This document shows, one piece after another, positions 25,219-33,037 of a stretch of 64,000 nt of DNA. The notes beneath the pieces were generated by a model. It did not search any database. It was given only the letters and a program-made list of their open reading frames with translations, and was not told where the DNA came from. The position numbers were made by a program, and so were the translations under genes. The stretch is taken from positions 1 through 64,000 of the forward strand of contig NZ_JOCA01000001.1 in NCBI RefSeq assembly GCF_000718785.1, in the 5' to 3' direction. This DNA is from Streptomyces sp. NRRL WC-3626. GTDB taxonomy: Bacteria > Actinomycetota > Actinomycetes > Streptomycetales > Streptomycetaceae. How positions within the stretch are numbered: the stretch's first letter is position 1; every line of letters begins with the position of its first letter.

Positions 25219-26562
25219 GTGACCATGAAGAACATCCTGGCCGCGATCCAGTCACCCGACTCCACGTCGGAGGACTTCGCCGCCCTGCCGCTCCCCGAGT
25301 CGTACCGCGCGATCACCGTGCACAAGGACGAGACGGAGATGTTCGCGGGCCTCGAGACCCGCGACAAGGACCCCCGCAAGTCGCTCCACCTCGACGAGGT
25401 GCCGCTGCCCGAACTGGGCCCGGGCGAGGCCCTGGTGGCCGTGATGGCCTCCTCGGTCAACTACAACTCGGTGTGGACCTCGATCTTCGAGCCGCTGTCG
25501 ACGTTCGGCTTCCTGGAGCGTTACGGCAGGGTCAGCGAGCTGACCAGGCGGCACGACCTGCCCTACCACGTCATCGGCTCCGACCTCGCGGGCGTGGTGC
25601 TGCGCACCGGCCCCGGCGTCAACGCCTGGCGGCCCGGCGACGAGGTCGTCGCGCACTGTCTGTCCGTCGAGCTGGAGTCGTCGGACGGGCACAACGACAC
25701 GATGCTCGACCCGGAGCAGCGCATCTGGGGCTTCGAGACCAACTTCGGCGGCCTCGCCGAGATCGCGCTGGTGAAGTCCAACCAGCTGATGCCGAAGCCG
25801 GACCATCTGTCGTGGGAGGAGGCGGCGGCACCGGGCCTCGTCAACTCCACCGCCTACCGCCAGCTGGTCTCCCGCAACGGCGCCGGCATGAAGCAGGGCG
25901 ACAACGTGCTCATCTGGGGCGCGAGCGGCGGACTCGGCTCGTACGCCACCCAGTTCGCGCTGGCCGGCGGCGCCAACCCGATCTGTGTCGTCTCCAGCGA
26001 CCAGAAGGCGGAGCTCTGCCGGGCGATGGGCGCCGAGGCGATCATCGACCGCAACGCCGAGGGCTACCGGTTCTGGAAGGACGAGAACTCCCAGGACCCG
26101 CGCGAGTGGAAGCGGTTCGGCAAGCGCATCCGTGAACTCACCGACGGCGAGGACGTGGACATCGTCTTCGAGCACCCCGGCCGTGAGACCTTCGGCGCCT
26201 CGGTGTACGTCACCCGCAAGGGCGGCACCATCGTCACCTGCGCCTCGACGTCCGGCTACAACCACGAGTACGACAACCGCTACCTGTGGATGTCGCTGAA
26301 GCGCATCATCGGCTCGCACTTCGCCAACTACCGCGAGGCCTGGGAGGCCAACCGGCTGGTCGCGAAGGGGAGAATCCACCCGACGCTGTCGAAGGTGTAC
26401 TCCCTGGAGGACACGGGCCAGGCCGCCCACGACGTGCACCGCAACGCGCACCAAGGCAAGGTCGGTGTGCTGTGCCTGGCGCCCGAGGAGGGCCTGGGCG
26501 TGCGCGACCACGCCAAGCGTGCGCGGCACGCCGACGCCATCAACCGCTTCCGGAACATCTGA
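25219..26562 (+). CDS. ccr: Crotonyl-CoA carboxylase/reductase
   Basis: A 447-residue medium-chain reductase, close to the length of characterised Streptomyces Ccr. Signature stretches are ITVHKDETEMFAGLETRDKD, HVIGSDLAGVVLRTGPGVNAW, EQRIWGFETNFGGLAEIALV and the NADPH-binding GASGGLGSYATQFALAGG. It reductively carboxylates crotonyl-CoA to (2S)-ethylmalonyl-CoA with NADPH and CO2, the committing step of the ethylmalonyl-CoA pathway and a source of polyketide extender units. GTG 25219 is chosen because GGAGG lies 7 nt upstream; ATG 25225 is the alternative. It is followed 10 bp later by meaA. Confidence 0.97.
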   Translation: MTMKNILAAIQSPDSTSEDFAALPLPESYRAITVHKDETEMFAGLETRDKDPRKSLHLDEVPLPELGPGEALVAVMASSVNYNSVWTSIFEPLSTFGFLERYGRVSELTRRHDLPYHVIGSDLAGVVLRTGPGVNAWRPGDEVVAHCLSVELESSDGHNDTMLDPEQRIWGFETNFGGLAEIALVKSNQLMPKPDHLSWEEAAAPGLVNSTAYRQLVSRNGAGMKQGDNVLIWGASGGLGSYATQFALAGGANPICVVSSDQKAELCRAMGAEAIIDRNAEGYRFWKDENSQDPREWKRFGKRIRELTDGEDVDIVFEHPGRETFGASVYVTRKGGTIVTCASTSGYNHEYDNRYLWMSLKRIIGSHFANYREAWEANRLVAKGRIHPTLSKVYSLEDTGQAAHDVHRNAHQGKVGVLCLAPEEGLGVRDHAKRARHADAINRFRNI

Positions 26563-26572
26563 GGGCGGACAG

Positions 26573-28600
26573 ATGACAGAGCGTCAGAAGGACCGGCCGT
26601 GGCTGATGCGGACGTACGCCGGTCACTCCACCGCCGAGGCGTCCAACGAGCTGTACCGGCGCAACCTCGCCAAGGGCCAGACCGGGCTGTCGGTCGCCTT
26701 CGATCTGCCGACGCAGACCGGTTACGACTCCGACCACATCCTCGCCCGCGGCGAGGTCGGCCGGGTCGGTGTGCCGGTCGCGCACCTCGGTGACATGCGC
26801 CGGCTGTTCCAGGACATCCCCCTGGAGCAGATGAACACCTCGATGACGATCAACGCCACCGCCATGTGGCTGCTGGCGCTCTACCAGGTCGTCGCCGAGG
26901 AACAGGGCGCGGACATCACCCAGTTGCAGGGCACGACCCAGAACGACATCGTCAAGGAATACCTGTCCCGGGGGACGCATGTCTTCCCGCCGGGCCCCTC
27001 GCTCCGCCTGACGACGGACATGATCGCGTACACGGTCTCCCACCTCCCCAGGTGGAACCCGATCAACATCTGCAGCTACCACCTGCAGGAGGCGGGCGCC
27101 ACGCCGGTGCAGGAGATCGCGTACGCGATGTCCACCGCGATCGCCGTGCTCGACGCCGTACGCGACAGCGGCCAGGTGCCGCGGGAGCGCATGGGTGATG
27201 TCGTCGGCCGTATCTCCTTCTTCGTGAACGCGGGCGTCCGCTTCGTCGAGGAGATGTGCAAGATGCGCGCGTTCGGCCGCATCTGGGACCAGGTCACACG
27301 CGAGCGGTACGGCATCGAGAACCCCAAGCACCGCCGCTTCCGCTACGGCGTCCAGGTCAACTCCCTCGGCCTGACCGAGGCGCAGCCGGAGAACAACGTC
27401 CAGCGGATCGTCCTCGAGATGCTGGCCGTCACCCTCTCCAAGGACGCCCGCGCCCGCGCCGTACAGCTGCCGGCCTGGAACGAGGCCCTCGGCCTGCCCC
27501 GCCCCTGGGACCAGCAGTGGTCGCTGCGCATCCAGCAGGTCCTGGCGTACGAGAGCGACCTGCTGGAGTACGACGACATCTTCGAGGGGTCGAAGGTGAT
27601 CGAGGCGAAGGTGGAGCAACTGGTCGCGGACTCGTTCGCGGAGATGGGGCGGATCGAGGAGATGGGCGGCGCGATGGCGGCCGTCGAGTCCGGCTATCTC
27701 AAGTCCCAGCTGGTCGCCTCGCACGCCGAACGCCGCGCGCGGATCGAGTCGGGCTCGGAGAAGATCATCGGTGTGAACGCCTTCGAGGGCACCGAGCCCA
27801 ATCCGCTGACCGCCGATCTGGACACCGCGATCCAGACGGTCGACCCCGCGGTGGAGGCCCGTGTCGTCGACGCCCTGCGGAACTGGCGCGACAGCCGCTA
27901 TCAGCCGCCCTTCAACCACCCGCGTCCCTGCAAGGCGCTGGAGAAGCTGAAGGAGGCCGCGCGCGGCACCGCCAACCTGATGGAGGCGACCCTGGAGTGC
28001 GCCAGGGCCGGCGCGACGACAGGCGAGTGGGCCGGGGCGCTGCGCGAGGTGTTCGGCGAGTTCCGGGCGCCGACGGGCGTGTCCTCGGCGCCGGTCGCGA
28101 TCGCCGCCGAGGAGGGCTCGGCGCTGTCCGAGGTGCGCCGCAGGGTGGAACTGACGGCGAAGGACCTCGGCGTGGGCAAGCTGCGCTTCCTGGTCGGCAA
28201 GCCGGGCCTGGACGGGCACTCCAACGGCGCCGAGCAGATCGCCGTACGGGCCCGTGACGCCGGGTTCGAGGTGGTCTACCAGGGCATCCGGCTCACCCCG
28301 GAGCAGATCGTGGACGCCGCCCTCGCGGAGGACGTCCACGCGGTGGGCCTGTCCATCCTGTCCGGCTCGCACGCCCAACTGGTGCCGGACGTACTCGAAC
28401 GGCTCCGTGTGGCCGGCGCCACGGACATACCGGTGATCGCCGGTGGCATCATCCCGAACGGTGACGCCGAACAACTGCGGGCCGCGGGAGTCGCCGCGGT
28501 CTTCACCCCGAAGGACTTCGACATCACCGGGATCATCGGCCGCATCGTCGACGAGATCCGCACCGCGAACAAGCTCGACCCCCTGGAGGTCCCCGTATGA
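26573..28600 (+). CDS. meaA: Ethylmalonyl-CoA mutase (MeaA/Ecm), B12-dependent
   Basis: A 675-residue coenzyme-B12 acyl-CoA mutase. The N-terminal catalytic barrel carries TYAGHSTAEASNELYRRNL and GLSVAFDLPTQTGYDSDH; the C-terminal B12-binding domain has the base-off motif GLDGHSNGAEQ (DxHxxG), LSILSGSH and GGIIPNGD. Having both domains on one chain of under 700 residues matches MeaA/Ecm, which converts (2R)-ethylmalonyl-CoA to (2S)-methylsuccinyl-CoA, rather than the large/small methylmalonyl-CoA mutase pair. It is directly behind ccr, and its stop overlaps the CoA lyase start (ATGA). Confidence 0.96.
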   Translation: MTERQKDRPWLMRTYAGHSTAEASNELYRRNLAKGQTGLSVAFDLPTQTGYDSDHILARGEVGRVGVPVAHLGDMRRLFQDIPLEQMNTSMTINATAMWLLALYQVVAEEQGADITQLQGTTQNDIVKEYLSRGTHVFPPGPSLRLTTDMIAYTVSHLPRWNPINICSYHLQEAGATPVQEIAYAMSTAIAVLDAVRDSGQVPRERMGDVVGRISFFVNAGVRFVEEMCKMRAFGRIWDQVTRERYGIENPKHRRFRYGVQVNSLGLTEAQPENNVQRIVLEMLAVTLSKDARARAVQLPAWNEALGLPRPWDQQWSLRIQQVLAYESDLLEYDDIFEGSKVIEAKVEQLVADSFAEMGRIEEMGGAMAAVESGYLKSQLVASHAERRARIESGSEKIIGVNAFEGTEPNPLTADLDTAIQTVDPAVEARVVDALRNWRDSRYQPPFNHPRPCKALEKLKEAARGTANLMEATLECARAGATTGEWAGALREVFGEFRAPTGVSSAPVAIAAEEGSALSEVRRRVELTAKDLGVGKLRFLVGKPGLDGHSNGAEQIAVRARDAGFEVVYQGIRLTPEQIVDAALAEDVHAVGLSILSGSHAQLVPDVLERLRVAGATDIPVIAGGIIPNGDAEQLRAAGVAAVFTPKDFDITGIIGRIVDEIRTANKLDPLEVPV

Positions 28601-29559
28601 CAACCGTGAACCGCCTTCGCCCCCGGCGCTCCTGCCTGGCGGTACCGGGTTCGAACCCGCGCTTCCTGGAGAAGGCCCAGGGTCTCCCCGCGGACCAGGT
28701 CTTCCTCGACCTGGAGGACGCCTGCGCGCCGCTCGCCAAGCCCGAGGCGCGGCACACCATCGTGAAGTTCCTCAACGAGGGCGACTGGACCGGCAAGACC
28801 CGTGTGGTGCGCGTCAACGACTGGACCACGGAGTGGACGTACCGGGACGTCGTGACGGTCGTCGAGGGCGCCGGCCAGAACCTCGACTGCATCATGCTGC
28901 CGAAGGTGCAGACGGCCGAGCAGATCGTCGCCCTGGACCTGCTGCTGACGCAGATCGAGAAGACGATGGGCTTCGAGGTCGGCCGGATCGGCATCGAGGC
29001 GCAGATCGAGAACGCGCAGGGCCTGAACAACGTCAACGAGATCGCGACCGCGTCCCAGCGTGTCGAGACCATCATCTTCGGCCCGGCCGACTTCATGGCG
29101 TCCATCAACATGAAGTCCCTCGTGGTGGGCGAGCAGCCGCCCGGCTACCCGGCGGACGCCTACCACTACATCCTGATGAAGATCCTGATGGCCGCCCGCG
29201 CCAACGATCTCCAGGCGATCGACGGCCCCTACCTGCAGATCCGCAACGTGGACGGCTACCGCGAGGTCGCCCGGCGCGCCGCCGCCCTCGGCTTCGACGG
29301 CAAGTGGGTGCTGCACCCCGGCCAGGTGGAGGCGTCCAACGAGATCTTCTCGCCCTCCCAGGAGGACTACGACCACGCCGAACTGATCCTGGACGCGTAC
29401 GACTACTGCACGTCCGAGGCCGGCGGCAGGAAGGGCTCGGCCATGCTCGGCGACGAGATGATCGACGAGGCCAGCCGCAAGATGGCCCTGGTCATCTCGG
29501 GCAAGGGACGCGCGGCCGGTCTGCGGCGGACGTCGAAGTTCGAGATCCCGGAGGGCTGA
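28597..29559 (+). CDS. mcl: CoA ester lyase (beta-methylmalyl-CoA/malyl-CoA lyase type)
   Basis: A 320-residue CitE/HpcH-type lyase. The barrel opens with RRSCLAVPGSNPRFLEKAQ and DQVFLDLEDACAPLAKPEAR (metal-site Glu-Asp), and continues with VRVNDW, CIMLPKVQTAEQIV and IIFGPADFMASINM; the C-terminal region GKWVLHPGQVEASNEIFSP is characteristic. In this operon it should cleave beta-methylmalyl-CoA to glyoxylate and propionyl-CoA, the last C-C cleavage of the ethylmalonyl-CoA pathway, and perhaps malyl-CoA. ATG 28597 overlaps the meaA stop; MaoC follows 5 bp later. Confidence 0.93.
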   Translation: MTTVNRLRPRRSCLAVPGSNPRFLEKAQGLPADQVFLDLEDACAPLAKPEARHTIVKFLNEGDWTGKTRVVRVNDWTTEWTYRDVVTVVEGAGQNLDCIMLPKVQTAEQIVALDLLLTQIEKTMGFEVGRIGIEAQIENAQGLNNVNEIATASQRVETIIFGPADFMASINMKSLVVGEQPPGYPADAYHYILMKILMAARANDLQAIDGPYLQIRNVDGYREVARRAAALGFDGKWVLHPGQVEASNEIFSPSQEDYDHAELILDAYDYCTSEAGGRKGSAMLGDEMIDEASRKMALVISGKGRAAGLRRTSKFEIPEG

Positions 29560-29564
29560 GGGCG

Positions 29565-30077
29565 ATGCAGTTCGGACGCACCTACGAGGAGTTCGAGGTC
29601 GGGGCCGTGTACAAGCACTGGCCCGGGAAGACGGTCACCGAGTACGACGACCACCTCTTCTGTCTGCTCACCATGAACCACCACCCGCTCCACATGGACG
29701 CCAACTACGCCGAGAAGACGACGGACTTCGGCAAGAACGTGGTGGTCGGCAACTACATCTACTCGCTGCTGCTCGGCATGTCCGTCCCGGACGTCTCCGG
29801 CAAGGCGATCGCCAACCTGGAGATCGAGTCGCTCAGGCACGTGGCGCCGACCTTCCACGGCGACACGCTCTACGGCGAGACGACCGTGCTCGACAAGTGG
29901 CCGTCGAAGTCGAAGAACGACCGGGGCATCGTCCACGTCGAGACCAAGGGCTACAAGCAGGACGGCACCCTCGTCTGCGTGTTCCGCCGCAAGGTGATGG
30001 TGCCGACCGAGACGTACATCAAGGAGCGCGGCGGCGAGCAGCCGGGCCGCCCCGAGCTGAAGGAACAGGGGAAGTAG
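29565..30077 (+). CDS. mch: MaoC-family dehydratase (mesaconyl-CoA hydratase type)
   Basis: A 170-residue hot-dog-fold hydratase. The MaoC hydratase motif region is YDDHLFCLLTMNHHPLHMDANYAEKT, with the catalytic Asp/His in the HPLHMD segment, followed by VVVGNYIYSLLLGMSVPD. Given its place between the CoA lyase and an acyl-CoA dehydrogenase, it should hydrate mesaconyl-C1-CoA to beta-methylmalyl-CoA; characterised Mch proteins elsewhere are larger double hot-dog enzymes, so this single-domain form would act as an oligomer. GAGGG precedes ATG 29565. The stop abuts the next ATG directly (TAGATG). Confidence 0.85.
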   Translation: MQFGRTYEEFEVGAVYKHWPGKTVTEYDDHLFCLLTMNHHPLHMDANYAEKTTDFGKNVVVGNYIYSLLLGMSVPDVSGKAIANLEIESLRHVAPTFHGDTLYGETTVLDKWPSKSKNDRGIVHVETKGYKQDGTLVCVFRRKVMVPTETYIKERGGEQPGRPELKEQGK

Positions 30078-31283
30078 ATGAGCCGTCTCGCCCGGACCGC
30101 CGGTCTGACCGACGTTCAGCAGGAGATCCTCTCCACCGTCCGCGACTTCGTGGACAAGGAGATCATCCCGGTCGCGACCGAGCTGGAGCACCGCGACGAG
30201 TACCCGCAGCAGATCGTCGACGGCCTGAAGGAACTCGGCCTGTTCGGCCTGATGATTCCCGAGGAGTACGGGGGTCTGGGCGAGTCGCTGCTCACCTACG
30301 CGCTGTGCGTCGAGGAGATCGCCCGCGGCTGGATGTCGGTGTCCGGCATCATCAACACCCACTTCATCGTGGCGTACATGCTCAAGCAGCACGGCACGCG
30401 GGAACAGAAGGACCACTTCCTTCCCCGGATGGCGGCCGGCGACATCCGGGGCGCGTTCTCGATGTCGGAGCCGGGCCTGGGCTCCGATGTGTCGGCGATC
30501 ACCTCGAAGGCGGTGAAGGACGGTGACTCGTACGTCCTGAACGGCCAGAAGATGTGGCTGACCAACGGCGGTACGTCGTCCCTCGTGGCCGTTCTGGTCA
30601 GAAGTGACGAAGGACACCCCGAGGGGACGGCCCCTCACAAGTCGATGACGACCTTCCTGGTGGAGAAGGAGCCCGGCTTCGGTGAGGTGCGCCCGGGCCT
30701 CACCATCCCCGGCAAGATCGACAAGATGGGCTACAAGGGCGTCGACACGACCGAGCTCATCATGGATGGTCTGCGGGTTTCCGCCGACCGGGTGCTCGGC
30801 GGGGTCACCGGCCGAGGTTTTTACCAAATGATGGACGGGGTCGAGGTGGGCCGTGTCAACGTGGCGGCGCGTGGCTGCGGCGTCGCTCAGCGTGCCTTCG
30901 AACTCGGCGTGCGGTACGCCCAGCAGCGGCACACTTTCGGCAAGCCGATCGCCCAGCACCAGGCCATCCAGTTCAAGCTGGCGGAGATGGCTACCAAGGT
31001 GGAGGCCGCGCATGCGATGATGGTGAACGCGGCACGCAAAAAGGACTCCGGGGAACGAAACGACCTTGAAGCGGGGATGGCGAAGTACCTCGCCTCCGAA
31101 TACTGCAAGGAGGTCGTGGAGGACGCCTTCCGGATCCACGGCGGCTACGGCTTCTCCAAGGAGTACGAGATCGAGCGCCTCTACCGCGAGGCGCCGATGC
31201 TGCTGATCGGCGAGGGCACCGCCGAGATCCAGAAAATGATCATTGGCCGCCGACTGCTCGAAGAGTATCGATTCCAGGGTTAG
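30078..31283 (+). CDS. Acyl-CoA dehydrogenase, probable methylsuccinyl-CoA dehydrogenase
   Basis: A 401-residue flavoprotein. Typical motifs are FSMSEPGLGSDVSAITSKA (FAD/substrate), NGQKMWLTNGGTSS, RYAQQRHTFGKPIAQHQAIQ and the C-terminal FRIHGGYGFSKEYEIERLYRE with IGEGTAEIQKMII. Position implies oxidation of (2S)-methylsuccinyl-CoA to mesaconyl-C1-CoA. The proteobacterial enzyme Mcd is about 550 residues with an N-terminal extension that is absent here, so the assignment rests on context. It is the last gene of the operon and its ATG touches the MaoC stop. Confidence 0.9.
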   Translation: MSRLARTAGLTDVQQEILSTVRDFVDKEIIPVATELEHRDEYPQQIVDGLKELGLFGLMIPEEYGGLGESLLTYALCVEEIARGWMSVSGIINTHFIVAYMLKQHGTREQKDHFLPRMAAGDIRGAFSMSEPGLGSDVSAITSKAVKDGDSYVLNGQKMWLTNGGTSSLVAVLVRSDEGHPEGTAPHKSMTTFLVEKEPGFGEVRPGLTIPGKIDKMGYKGVDTTELIMDGLRVSADRVLGGVTGRGFYQMMDGVEVGRVNVAARGCGVAQRAFELGVRYAQQRHTFGKPIAQHQAIQFKLAEMATKVEAAHAMMVNAARKKDSGERNDLEAGMAKYLASEYCKEVVEDAFRIHGGYGFSKEYEIERLYREAPMLLIGEGTAEIQKMIIGRRLLEEYRFQG

Positions 31284-31453
31284 ATGTCCGGATACGGGGT
31301 GTTTTCTTGGAGAAGAGGATCACACCCCGTACGCGCTCTTCGGCCGTCGACTCGACTGACTGGCTTACCCAGTTGCGGCCGGGAGCCGCTACGATCGCCG
31401 GAAAGCCGCCGTCCCCCGCAAGTGCGCGGCATCATCCGCTACGAAGGTCATCC

Positions 31454-32110
31454 ATGCCCCACAGCCAAACCTCTGCACCTCGCGACAGCCGCACCGGCGT
31501 ACGCCTCGCGCGCGGAGCCTCGCCGTGGCTCCTGCCGACCGTCGCCACCGCAGCCGTCAGCCTGCTGCGCGCCCGCCGCTCGGGTGCCGCCAAGGCCGTC
31601 GCCGTCCCCGCCACCGCCCTGGCGGCGGGGATGCTGTGGTTCTTCCGCGACCCCGAGCGTGAGATCGCCCAGGGCAGGGTCATCTCGCCCGCCGACGGTG
31701 TGGTGCAGAGCATCATGCCGTGGAAGGACGGGCGTACCCGCGTCGCGATCTTCATGAGCCCGCTCAACGTCCACGTGAACCGGGCCCCGCTGGCCGGCAC
31801 CGTGACGTCGGTCGAGCACGTGCCCGGTGGCTTCGTTCCCGCCTTCAACAAGGAGAGCGAGAACAACGAGCGCGTCGTGTGGCACTTCGACACCGAGCTC
31901 GGCGACATCGAGATGATCCAGATCGCCGGCGCGGTCGCCCGCCGTATCGTCCCCTACGTGCCGCAGGGCACCAAGGTCGAGCAGGGCGAGCGCATCGGTC
32001 TGATCCGCTTCGGCTCGCGCGTCGACATCTACCTGCCGGAAGGCGTGGAGGTGGCCGTCGAAGTCGGTCAGAAGACGGTGGCTGGGGTGACTCGAATTGA
32101 CCGTGGTTGA
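31454..32110 (+). CDS. psd: Phosphatidylserine decarboxylase proenzyme (PSD-A type)
   Basis: A 218-residue short-form phosphatidylserine decarboxylase. It has a hydrophobic N-terminal segment (LLPTVATAAVSLL, AVAVPATALAAGMLWFF), then FRDPERE, ISPADGVVQS, FMSPLNVHVNRAP and the self-cleavage site FGSRVDIYLPEG, where the Ser of GS becomes the pyruvoyl group. It converts phosphatidylserine to phosphatidylethanolamine at the membrane. GAAGG precedes ATG 31454. It overlaps pssA, which makes its substrate, by 14 bp. Confidence 0.95.
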   Translation: MPHSQTSAPRDSRTGVRLARGASPWLLPTVATAAVSLLRARRSGAAKAVAVPATALAAGMLWFFRDPEREIAQGRVISPADGVVQSIMPWKDGRTRVAIFMSPLNVHVNRAPLAGTVTSVEHVPGGFVPAFNKESENNERVVWHFDTELGDIEMIQIAGAVARRIVPYVPQGTKVEQGERIGLIRFGSRVDIYLPEGVEVAVEVGQKTVAGVTRIDRG

Positions 32111-32951
32111 TCCCGAGACACAGACCGGCTGGGTGCCGGAGGCCGACGAGGCGGACGACGAGGAGGAGATGCCTCTCTCGCTCCGCCTCTCGATAGCGGA
32201 CACGCTCACGCTCGGCAACGCGACGTGCGGCTTCATGGCGGTGTACTTCACCACCACCGGCATCCTGATCCCGCACCTGCAGGGCAGCCAGGAGACGGGC
32301 ATGGCCCGCCACAGCGCGGCCACGGCCGTCATCCTGATGCTGTGCGCGGCGGTCTTCGACCTCTTCGACGGCCTGGTGGCGCGCAAGCTGCGCTCGTCGC
32401 CGATGGGCGCGGAGCTGGACAACCTGTCGGACCTGATCAGCTTCGGCCTGGCGCCGGCGTACTTCGTCCTGGTCTACGGCATGGTCGCGGACGACGCGCA
32501 CCAGAGAGTGGCCGCGGTCGGGGCGATCGTGGTGCTGCTGGCGGTGGTGCTGAGGCTGGCGCGGTTCTCCTGCGTCACGGTGAAGGACGGCACCTTCCAG
32601 GGCATGCCGTCGCCGTTCGGCGCGCTGACGGTCGTGTCGATCGTGCTGCTCGAGCTGCCGTTCGTGGCGACGCTGCTGGCGATCATCGGGACGGCGTGGC
32701 TGATGGTGAGCCGGGTCGAGTACCCGAAGCCGCGGGGGCGCCTGGCGGTGGCCATGCTGTCGTGGATCGTGCTGTCGATGGGGCTGCTGGCGGCGTGGGC
32801 GTTCGACGCGCCGAGCGGGCAGCTGCTGTTGCAGACGGGGTGCGCGCTGCAGCTGGTGATGGGTGCGGTGATTCCGCTGTTCGCCACGGCTCGCCGTGTG
32901 AACAACTTCCGCGACAACCGTCGCGAGGCGCGGGCGGCACAGCTGCCGTAA
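32097..32951 (+). CDS. pssA: CDP-diacylglycerol-serine O-phosphatidyltransferase
   Basis: A 284-residue membrane CDP-alcohol phosphatidyltransferase. The family motif DGxxARx8GxxxDxxxD is exact in DGLVARKLRSSPMGAELDN followed by LSD, and six or so hydrophobic helices follow. It makes phosphatidylserine from CDP-diacylglycerol and serine, upstream of Psd in the same operon. The start is TTG 32097, inside the end of psd; GTG 32103 is the alternative. The first 25 residues are acidic (ETQTGWVPEADEADDEEEM), as in other Streptomyces PssA proteins. A strong hairpin follows. Confidence 0.94.
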   Translation: MTVVDPETQTGWVPEADEADDEEEMPLSLRLSIADTLTLGNATCGFMAVYFTTTGILIPHLQGSQETGMARHSAATAVILMLCAAVFDLFDGLVARKLRSSPMGAELDNLSDLISFGLAPAYFVLVYGMVADDAHQRVAAVGAIVVLLAVVLRLARFSCVTVKDGTFQGMPSPFGALTVVSIVLLELPFVATLLAIIGTAWLMVSRVEYPKPRGRLAVAMLSWIVLSMGLLAAWAFDAPSGQLLLQTGCALQLVMGAVIPLFATARRVNNFRDNRREARAAQLP

Positions 32952-32965
32952 CGCAGCCGCTCTTC

Positions 32966-33000
32966 GAGGGCCCCGGACCCGGGCAGGGTCCGGGGCCCTC
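32966..33000. terminator. Long perfect hairpin terminator after pssA
   Basis: A perfect 15-bp stem (32966-32980 pairing with 32986-33000) with a 5-nt GGGCA loop, 15 bp after the pssA stop and 38 bp from the stop of the convergent NTPase gene. There is no U-run, as is common for Streptomyces terminators. By symmetry it can serve both converging transcripts. Confidence 0.85.
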
Positions 33001-33037
33001 GTCCGTCCGGCACCCGGCCGCGGCGCCCGCGGGCGTC

